DNA from: Verrucomicrobia subdivision 6 bacterium
GTDB lineage: Bacteria > Verrucomicrobiota > Verrucomicrobiia > Methylacidiphilales > Verrucolacustridaceae
Assembly (NCBI GenBank): GCA_945866245.1
Contig: CAMBGW010000083.1
Coordinates: forward strand, 1 to 5,058
Direction of reading: 5' to 3'
Length of the DNA: 5,058 nucleotides
A program made the translations under genes and the position numbers. The notes beneath the pieces were generated by a model. That model was not told where the DNA came from. It saw nothing but the letters and a program-made list of their open reading frames with translations, and made no database searches. Positions 1 through 5,058 of the stretch are shown here, piece after piece; the first letter of the stretch is position 1; each line of letters opens with the position of its first letter.

Positions 1-1661
1 CCGATGTCGGTCGGGCTAGACTCTGCAGGAAGCATATGGTCATAGGAGTCGATTGAGGTGTTTTTGGGAAGTTGCAGTGCGAGATTAATTCCTGGGGCCT
101 CTGAGTTGGTACCCCAAGGATAAGTTCGGTTGTCGTTGCCGACTGCGGCACGTAACCATTCGGCTCGAGTTGGCAGCCGACGTTTTTTCCATTTGGCGTA
201 GGCATACGCACTAGGATAGTCGACGAAGAATACGGGGGTATCCCTGGTAAGAGAAACTTGGCCGTTGAACTTATCCCCTTTGCGAGCGCGGTTAAGAATA
301 TCCTTCCATCCGCGTGGTTCTAGATCCTGAAGGGAGTTTTTTCCTGCGGCTGCTGTTGGGGGAAGAAATGTTTTCCAGTTTTTCTCTGACGCGATCTCTT
401 TAAGAAACTGCTCGTACTGACCAATGGTGACTTCATGCCGATCGAGATAAAAGGCGGCTACGCTGTTGGTGGAGTCGGGCAAAATAAGGCGGCCGGCGGG
501 GACTTCGATTTCCGCATCGCTTAAGGTTCCTGGGCGATCGAGGAACAGGCGGTCAAAGATGACCCAGGCCGCGATTGCGAGGAAGAGCAGGGCCCCCAGG
601 GATCCGAGAGCGATGGCCCAGCGGCGAAGGATGCGGGCACGAAAGATCTTTTGCGTTGCTTCAATTTCCTCATCTCGGACATGAACCTCTTGAACCTCTG
701 CAAGTTGACGCTCGAAGTGGCGCGCCCGGCGGAGGAGATCGAATGCCGACGTGCCGGGGTTTCGGAGAAGTTCGAGGAGAGATGCGGCGGACGGCGAGGA
801 AGCAAGAAGGGGCTCGAGGATGGAGGCGAGTTGATTTGCGTTTTGCTGGTGGGAGGCCTCAGGTGTGCTTGGAGTTGCGGCGGGGTTACGGAGACGAGGG
901 GTGCCGTTGGGTGAGAGAGTATAGTCGTAAGGTCCAAGGAGTCGGGCGGGGATGGAAGAGCTCTCCATCTCAGCAAGGACAGAGGCGAGGTTGGTGGCTA
1001 GACGAGCTGCTGGAAGAATCTGGACTGAGCCACCTTGGTTTTGAAGGTGAAGGAGGGTGGGGTGAATGACGGGTTCCAGCGCAACGAAGATACGCTGTTC
1101 GGATGGGACCGATTCGTAGAGGGAGTAAACTCCGGCGTGGTTCAATCGAGCATAGGCACGAATCGCCTTGGCGAAGTGGGGTGATCCGGCAGGTGGAATC
1201 AGGATCTGAACTTGGCGTTCCAGCTGATGGTGTTTGGCCCAGTAGAGACGTCCGAGGGGGTGAGGGCCAGCACGGGAGGTGAGAGTGTAGGCCCCAAAAG
1301 TTCTTCCAGAGAAGTTCTCCATTAACTCTGCCATGGCAAGAGGCAGATGATCATCTGCTTTTAACCAAGGAATCGGAAAGGCTGGGGGTAGGGTTTGGGT
1401 GAGGTCGTAGCGGCTGACTATGCCGATGGGAAGATCGGGGTAAGTTTCGGAAAGTAGAAGGAGAGTTCCTGACTGGTCGCAATCGGCCCAAAAGATATCA
1501 GAGAGGAGAAGAGAGGCGCGGGAAGGGCCAGCCAGAGTCGCCGCGAGGGCTGGAAAATCGGTAATGAGCTGAAGTTGGGCTGTGGGAAAAAAGTCTTGAA
1601 GAAGAGATGTGAGGTGAGAGGCAGCATCGGGATCCTCTTGAGCCAAAAGAATCGTGGGCAC
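1..1661 (-). CDS. Receiver-like / pseudokinase / transmembrane / FGE-sulfatase-domain protein (partial, C-terminus missing)
   Basis: This open frame gives 553 codons from a GTG at 1659-1661 and runs off the left edge. The GTG is chosen because the protein then begins directly with a receiver-type first strand (MPTILLAQEDPD); an in-frame TGA lies nine codons upstream. Residues 1-116 resemble a response-regulator receiver: acidic pair E9-D10, candidate phospho-acceptor D55 (LLLSDIFW), S83 and K101. Residues 121-262 resemble the N-lobe and catalytic-loop region of a Hanks-type kinase (glycine-loop remnant G132/G137, LYWAK, then FAKAIRAYARLNHAGVYSLY), but the catalytic residues are replaced. A Glu/Arg-rich helix (about 308-347) leads to one membrane helix (349-369, flanked by RR and DR). 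From about 385 an FGE-sulfatase (SUMF1/EgtB/PvdO) domain begins: EVPAGRL, FYLDRHEVTIGQYEQF, PVFFVDYPSAYAYAKW, RLPTRAEWLRAA, YPWG. The FGE active-site cysteines would lie beyond the window, so activity cannot be judged. Kinase-FGE fusions are known in PVC bacteria; the role here is inferred to be signalling or scaffolding. Confidence 0.85.
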   Translation of the reverse strand, partial: MPTILLAQEDPDAASHLTSLLQDFFPTAQLQLITDFPALAATLAGPSRASLLLSDIFWADCDQSGTLLLLSETYPDLPIGIVSRYDLTQTLPPAFPIPWLKADDHLPLAMAELMENFSGRTFGAYTLTSRAGPHPLGRLYWAKHHQLERQVQILIPPAGSPHFAKAIRAYARLNHAGVYSLYESVPSEQRIFVALEPVIHPTLLHLQNQGGSVQILPAARLATNLASVLAEMESSSIPARLLGPYDYTLSPNGTPRLRNPAATPSTPEASHQQNANQLASILEPLLASSPSAASLLELLRNPGTSAFDLLRRARHFERQLAEVQEVHVRDEEIEATQKIFRARILRRWAIALGSLGALLFLAIAAWVIFDRLFLDRPGTLSDAEIEVPAGRLILPDSTNSVAAFYLDRHEVTIGQYEQFLKEIASEKNWKTFLPPTAAAGKNSLQDLEPRGWKDILNRARKGDKFNGQVSLTRDTPVFFVDYPSAYAYAKWKKRRLPTRAEWLRAAVGNDNRTYPWGTNSEAPGINLALQLPKNTSIDSYDHMLPAESSPTDI

Positions 1662-1702
1662 GGGGAGATTGTGCTTGGGATGGAGTCAGGACGGAAGTGG
1701 GG

Positions 1703-1708
1703 ATTTTA
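1703..1708 (-). promoter_or_regulatory. Possible -10 element for the receiver/pseudokinase gene
   Basis: On the minus strand TAAAAT (within GATAAAAT) lies about 40 bases upstream of the GTG start at 1661, in the 90-base gap after larB. No good -35 hexamer sits 16-18 bases further upstream, so this is only a candidate. If real, the gene would have its own promoter in addition to any read-through from glyS-larB. Confidence 0.2.
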
Positions 1709-1713
1709 TCGCC

Positions 1714-1736
1714 CCTGAAGTGTTTCCAGATTCAGG
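1714..1736. repeat. Short inverted repeat between larB and the receiver/pseudokinase gene
   Basis: CCTGAA at 1714-1719 and TTCAGG at 1731-1736 form a perfect 6-bp inverted repeat around an 11-base loop. It lies just downstream of the larB stop. On the minus strand it is not followed by a T-run, so it is not a convincing intrinsic terminator. A second weak GGGG/CCCC pairing (1699-1702 with 1712-1715) overlaps it and could form an alternative hairpin. It could be an operator, a weak attenuating hairpin or chance; a 6-bp repeat is not rare. Confidence 0.25.
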
Positions 1737-1751
1737 AAAGGCAATCGCGTT

Positions 1752-2468
1752 CTATTTCTTAGCTCGAGGGAGGAGATTTAGGCTGACGGAGAGGCGGTGG
1801 ATCGAGTAGGCCGCCCCAAAGCCGTTATCGATATTGACGACGGTAATTCCTGGAGCACAGGAGTTGAGCATTCCAAGTAGGGCGGTAATTCCTTTGAGAT
1901 GGGCTCCGTATCCGATCGAGGTCGGTACAGCGATCAGGGGTGTGCCGATGAGTCCACCCAGAACACTAGGTAGAGCCGCCTCCATTCCTGCGACGACGAT
2001 GAGGGCATGGTGCTTTCTCAGGGCATCGAGGCTTTGAATGGTTCGATGAAGGCCGGCGACCCCGATATCATAAAAGCGGGTGGGGCGATGTCCGAGGAAT
2101 TGAAGAGTGACGTAGGCCTCTTCGGCAACGGAATGATCGGAGGTTCCGGCAGCACAAATGGCCACCTGGAGGGATGGAAGAGTGGTGGGGTGGTGCCGAC
2201 CCGATGGCAAAGTGAATGCTTGGGCGGAAGGGTGGTACTTTCCCTTAGGAAAAAGACGACGGAGGTATTGGGCTTTCTTGGAGTCAACACGAGTCGCTAA
2301 GGCGGGTTGGGATGCGGAGCGAAGCTTGCGGATGATGGCTGCGATTTGGGGTGCGGTTTTACCTGCTCCGTAAATGATTTCAGGTGCACCGAGGCGTTTT
2401 TGCCGGGAAAGATCGAGGTGAGCGAAAGCGCGAGGCAGAACGGGAGAGATGGGGCGACGGCGCGCCAT
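1752..2468 (-). CDS. larB: LarB, nickel-pincer nucleotide cofactor biosynthesis carboxylase/hydrolase
   Basis: This 238-residue protein belongs to the LarB family, which has a PurE-like (AIR carboxylase/NCAIR mutase) fold. Known LarB carboxylates the pyridine ring of nicotinic acid adenine dinucleotide and cleaves its phosphoanhydride, giving pyridinium-3,5-biscarboxylic acid mononucleotide, the first step toward the nickel-pincer cofactor of lactate racemase and relatives. It is a soluble enzyme. Visible signatures are LGAPEIIYGAGKTAPQI (26-42), the PurE-like AAGTSDHSVAEEA (106-118), VVAGMEAALPSVLGGL (158-173), VPTSIGYGA (181-189) and LNSCAPGITVVNIDNGFGAA (201-220). C204 sits where the family has its catalytic cysteine, known to form a transient cysteinyl-pyridine adduct. 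The N-terminal segment before the conserved domain is short (about 20 residues). The ATG lies 5 bases after the glyS stop, so the two are probably co-transcribed and translationally coupled; no Shine-Dalgarno motif is visible. No larA, larC or larE is in the window. Confidence 0.93.
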   Translation of the reverse strand: MARRRPISPVLPRAFAHLDLSRQKRLGAPEIIYGAGKTAPQIAAIIRKLRSASQPALATRVDSKKAQYLRRLFPKGKYHPSAQAFTLPSGRHHPTTLPSLQVAICAAGTSDHSVAEEAYVTLQFLGHRPTRFYDIGVAGLHRTIQSLDALRKHHALIVVAGMEAALPSVLGGLIGTPLIAVPTSIGYGAHLKGITALLGMLNSCAPGITVVNIDNGFGAAYSIHRLSVSLNLLPRAKK

Positions 2469-2473
2469 AAAGG

Positions 2474-3844
2474 TTAGGCGAGTGCGGAGTGAAGGCGGGG
2501 AAGTAGATCGGCAATGGAGATGCGCTCTTGCTTCATCGAATCCCGGTGCCGGAGAGTGACGGTATCTTTTTGCCCAGCGAGTGGGCCATCTTTTGCGCCT
2601 TCAAGGGTTTCGAAATCGATGGTGATTCCGAAGGGGGTGCCGACCTCGTCTTGGCGACGGTAGCGGCGTCCAATGGCCCCCGACTCATCATAAAACACGG
2701 CGAAGTGTTGCCGGAGTTGCTGGGTGACGGCACGGGCTTTTTCGACCAGTTCGGGCTTATTTTTGAGCAGAGGGAAAATGCCCGCTTTCACTGGGGCCAT
2801 CCGGGGATGGAAGCGAAGGACTACCCGGGTTTCTTTGGCGCCCTTCTCGTCGGTGACTTCCTCTTCATCGTACGCTTCGCAAAGGAGGGCGAGGGTTGTT
2901 CGATCGACCCCGGCGCTGGGTTCCACCACGTGGGGAATAAACTTCTCCCTGGTCTCCTCATCGAAATATTCCAGAGGTTTTCCGCTGGCCTCCTGATGTT
3001 GTTTGAGATCGTAGTCGGTGCGGTAAGCGATCCCCTCCAGCTCTTCGGTTCCGAAAGGAAAGGCGTAAAGCAGGTCATAGGTCCCTTGGGAGTAGAAGGC
3101 GCGATCTTTTTCAGGGACATCCAGGATGGTGATCTTGCTGCGTGGGATCCCAATCGATTCGTACCAGGCCAGCCGATCGGCGAGCCACTGGTCGAGCCAC
3201 TTTTTGCCCTCCTCTGGGCGAACGAAGAATTCAACCTCCATTTGTTCGAATTCACGGGAACGGAAGGTAAAGTTGCGGGGATTGATTTCGTTTCGGAAGG
3301 CTTTTCCGATTTGGGCGATGCCGAAGGGAAGTTTCTTGCGAGAAACTTCGAGGATATTTTTAAATTGAACAAACATGGCTTGGGCAGTTTCCGGGCGGAG
3401 GTAGGTGAGGTTTCGTTCGTCCTCGACTGGGCCGACATAGGTTTTGAACATGAGATTGAATTGGCGGGGTTCGGTGAGCTCTCCCCCGCAAGCGGTGACA
3501 AGTTTGCTGGGTTTTTGGGGGCAGGGGGTGGTGGCGATTTGGTCGGCACGGAAACGGCCTTTGCAGGTTTTGCAATCGACCATGGGGTCGGTGAAAGTGG
3601 CTTCGTGGCCGCTGGCTTTCCAAACGGAGCGGCTCATGAGAATGGCGCCATCCATTCCCACGATATCGTCCCGGTGCTGGGTCATCGATTTCCACCAATT
3701 TTCCTTCAGGTTACGTTTCAGTGCCACGCCGAGGGGACCGTAGTCCCAGGCGCCATTCAACCCGCCGTAGATTTCGGAAGATGGAAAGATAAAGCCCCTG
3801 CGTTTGCAGAGAGCGACAATTTTTTCCATACGGTTATCAGACAT
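2474..3844 (-). CDS. glyS: Glycyl-tRNA synthetase, single-chain homodimeric (alpha2) type
   Basis: This 456-residue cytoplasmic enzyme charges tRNA-Gly with glycine using ATP. It is the one-chain, eukaryote/Thermus-like class II GlyRS, not the alpha2beta2 type; the length is normal for compact bacterial members. Visible signatures are VALCKRRGFIFPSSEIYGGL (10-29), YGPLGVALKRNLKENWW (35-51), YLRPETAQAMFVQFKNIL (148-165), class II motif 2 FRNEINPRNFTFRSREFEQM (183-202) and motif 3 around GVDRTT (312-317). The C-terminal anticodon-binding domain starts near 349 (MAPVKAGIFPLL) and includes RRQDEVGTPFGITIDFETLE (396-415) and KDTVTLRHRDSM. An insertion carries C91, C94, C108 and C119, possibly a small zinc site. 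The start is the first ATG (3844); M6 (ATG at 3829) is an alternative and would also leave the conserved domain whole. There is no visible Shine-Dalgarno motif for either. It is first in a tight pair with larB. Confidence 0.97.
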   Translation of the reverse strand: MSDNRMEKIVALCKRRGFIFPSSEIYGGLNGAWDYGPLGVALKRNLKENWWKSMTQHRDDIVGMDGAILMSRSVWKASGHEATFTDPMVDCKTCKGRFRADQIATTPCPQKPSKLVTACGGELTEPRQFNLMFKTYVGPVEDERNLTYLRPETAQAMFVQFKNILEVSRKKLPFGIAQIGKAFRNEINPRNFTFRSREFEQMEVEFFVRPEEGKKWLDQWLADRLAWYESIGIPRSKITILDVPEKDRAFYSQGTYDLLYAFPFGTEELEGIAYRTDYDLKQHQEASGKPLEYFDEETREKFIPHVVEPSAGVDRTTLALLCEAYDEEEVTDEKGAKETRVVLRFHPRMAPVKAGIFPLLKNKPELVEKARAVTQQLRQHFAVFYDESGAIGRRYRRQDEVGTPFGITIDFETLEGAKDGPLAGQKDTVTLRHRDSMKQERISIADLLPRLHSALA

Positions 3845-3895
3845 AGGTTGATTTTTGGATTCTAGAGAGGGAAATCCTAGCGATGATCGGAAAAG
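3845..3895. promoter_or_regulatory. Divergent intergenic region between glyS and the AsmA-like gene
   Basis: These 51 bases separate two genes that start in opposite directions, so promoter elements for both should lie here or extend into the neighbouring 5' coding ends. On the minus strand TAGAAT (3859-3864) is a possible -10 for glyS, only 14 bases from its ATG and without a recognisable -35. I see no convincing plus-strand promoter and no T-box or other riboswitch. The role is assigned from gene arrangement alone. Confidence 0.35.
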
Positions 3896-5058
3896 ATGAA
3901 CACCCCAATTTTACGGGAGATACGGGAGCGAATCCGGCCTCCGACAACGGGGTCGGCTTTGCGATGGCTCCAGCGGGCTTTGGGGATGATGGCGGTTTTG
4001 TTTGTCGCCAGTGCGATTTGGGGACGAGTGGTGGGGGTTCCGCAAGGGGTGAAGAACTTACTGGTCGAGGAGTTTGTTTTGCGGGGTCTAGAAATCGATG
4101 CGGGTAAGTTGACGATCGATCCTTTGGGAGGATTGGTGGCCCGAGATGTAGTGGTCTTCAGGGATGGGGGGCGAAAAGTGGAGCAGTTACGGATTGGGCG
4201 AGTGGAGTTGAATTTAAATTGGTGGGGTTGGAGGGATCGAGAGCCAATTATTTCGGGGGCTGAGTTGCGGGATGCGGATGTGGCATGGCCTTTACAGGAG
4301 GGGGTACAAATCAATGCCCGGAGAGTTGAGGCAGTGGTTGAGTTTCGGCCGGGGGAGATCTTATTGAAAAGAGGGCAAGGGCAGGTTTTGGGATTTGATT
4401 TACACCTTCAGGGTCGGGTGGGCTTAGAGGCAGGAAGGGAGATGGCCCCTCCCAGTGTTCTTTGGGCGAAGATTTGGCGGGATGCTGAAAAGGGATTGAA
4501 AGAGTTAGGCGGGCCAGCGCCCAAGATTCAGGCGGAGTTTGATCTTGAGGTGGGCAGACCAGAGAGTGCCAAGGCCGAGGTTTTGATGACGGGATCAGGG
4601 AATGTTTGGCGTGGGGTGGAGCTCCCTAGGATGGAGGCACGGATTACGGTTGGAAATGGAATGACCAAGCTCGAGAAGTTGCAGATTCAATTGGAAAGAG
4701 GAGAGTTCGGCGGATACGGCTGGGCCAATTTCAAAACAGGGATAGGAGGTTTTCATTACTTTTCGGATGCAGATTTAAAGCAGTTCGAGAAAGTTGCGGG
4801 CGGGCACACCGCGGGTTTACGAGATTGGCATAGTGCCAAGCCCCCCCAATTGTCGGGGGACATCGAGTTTGCGTGGAAAGAAGAGCCAAAGTTTCTTTGG
4901 ACGAGTCGCCTCGAGGTGGGGGAGTTTCGCTTGGGAAAAACGGTGTACCGAGGCGTAAAGTTTCCTTGGGTAACCGATGGGAAAAAGTGGATGGTGCAAG
5001 GGTTTCAGATTCTGGGAGTCAATGGCAGCTTGGATGTTCAGCTAAAATTTGATGGGAA
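3896..5058 (+). CDS. AsmA-like (DUF3971/TamB-style) envelope protein, N-terminal part
   Basis: This frame is open from an ATG at 3896 for 387 codons and leaves the window on the right, so the C-terminus is missing. An in-frame TGA at 3884-3886 fixes the start; a weak GGA precedes it by four bases. The N-terminus is basic (residues 7-27, six Arg), followed by one membrane helix (about 29-43, GMMAVLFVASAIWG), so the bulk should face the periplasm. After the helix come GLEIDAGKLTIDPLGGLVARDVVVF and LRIGRVELNLNWWGW...PIISGAELRDADVAWP, the beta-rich repeating pattern of AsmA-like proteins, in which short strands build a long lipid-transport or envelope-scaffold groove. Later repeats (ELPRMEARITVGNGMTKLEK, GDIEFAWKEEPKFLWTSRLE) fit this. 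Such large AsmA-like proteins are common in Verrucomicrobiota, usually annotated as hypothetical. A role in outer-membrane lipid handling is inferred from the family pattern only. It is divergent from glyS. Confidence 0.75.
   Translation, partial: MNTPILREIRERIRPPTTGSALRWLQRALGMMAVLFVASAIWGRVVGVPQGVKNLLVEEFVLRGLEIDAGKLTIDPLGGLVARDVVVFRDGGRKVEQLRIGRVELNLNWWGWRDREPIISGAELRDADVAWPLQEGVQINARRVEAVVEFRPGEILLKRGQGQVLGFDLHLQGRVGLEAGREMAPPSVLWAKIWRDAEKGLKELGGPAPKIQAEFDLEVGRPESAKAEVLMTGSGNVWRGVELPRMEARITVGNGMTKLEKLQIQLERGEFGGYGWANFKTGIGGFHYFSDADLKQFEKVAGGHTAGLRDWHSAKPPQLSGDIEFAWKEEPKFLWTSRLEVGEFRLGKTVYRGVKFPWVTDGKKWMVQGFQILGVNGSLDVQLKFDG

Noticed and set aside
521..1069. Overlapping open frames on both strands (151 codons minus at 521-976, 164 codons plus at 575-1069)
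   Set aside because: Both lie inside the long minus-strand gene at 1-1661, whose frame stays open throughout and has recognisable domains; the others are Ser/Pro/Arg- or Gly-rich shadow translations.
1..1661. Frameshift or pseudogene in the receiver/pseudokinase/FGE gene
   Set aside because: I translated the whole frame and found no internal stop across 553 codons, with domain signatures continuing in one frame; loss of kinase residues is by substitution, not by frame damage.
1714..1736. Intrinsic terminator after larB
   Set aside because: The 6-bp stem has an 11-base loop and no following T-run on the minus strand.
2528..3865. 445-codon open frame on the plus strand, antisense to nearly all of glyS
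   Set aside because: The minus strand encodes an unmistakable glycyl-tRNA synthetase with all class II motifs; the antisense translation has no recognisable domain and is explained by codon bias in glyS.
3845..3895. T-box or other riboswitch controlling glyS
   Set aside because: Only 51 bases lie upstream before the divergent gene and no specifier or antiterminator structure is apparent.
3883..4107. Plus-strand open frame starting at the ATG at 3883 (74 codons)
   Set aside because: It overlaps the AsmA-like frame from 3896, which continues open to the window end and encodes a membrane helix and family-like pattern; the 74-codon product is Gly-rich without features.

Overview
The window is ordinary-looking bacterial chromosome with four protein genes, two of them cut by the window edges. 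I see no RNA genes, CRISPR arrays or insertion sequences. The best guess for the host is a member of the Verrucomicrobiota or another PVC-group bacterium. This rests on three things: a kinase-like protein fused to a formylglycine-generating-enzyme (FGE/SUMF1) domain, a large AsmA-like protein with one N-terminal membrane anchor, and a single-chain (alpha2-type) glycyl-tRNA synthetase. It is an inference from protein style, not from a marker gene.

Layout. Positions 1-1661 (minus strand, C-terminus beyond the left edge) hold a multidomain membrane protein. In order it has a receiver-like domain, a degenerate kinase-like domain without catalytic residues, one transmembrane helix and an FGE-sulfatase-type domain. 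After a 90-base gap (1662-1751), which contains a small inverted repeat and a possible weak -10 element, comes larB (1752-2468, minus), the carboxylase/hydrolase of nickel-pincer nucleotide synthesis. Only 5 bases further is glyS (2474-3844, minus), a complete glycyl-tRNA synthetase. A 51-base divergent intergenic region (3845-3895) separates glyS from an AsmA-like envelope protein on the plus strand (3896 to beyond the right edge).

How the genes relate. glyS and larB are almost certainly co-transcribed, glyS first. The receiver/pseudokinase/FGE gene lies downstream on the same strand and may be read through or have its own promoter. No common pathway joins the genes: GlyRS charges tRNA, LarB begins a nickel cofactor whose other enzymes (LarC, LarE) and usual client (LarA) are not in the window, and the membrane protein looks like a signalling or scaffold protein. 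The AsmA-like gene is divergent and probably separate.

The most interesting item is the left-hand protein. A receiver-like domain that keeps most key residues is fused to a kinase fold that has lost the VAIK lysine, alphaC glutamate, HRD aspartate, catalytic-loop asparagine and DFG aspartate. This is joined through one membrane helix to an apparently extracytoplasmic FGE-type domain.
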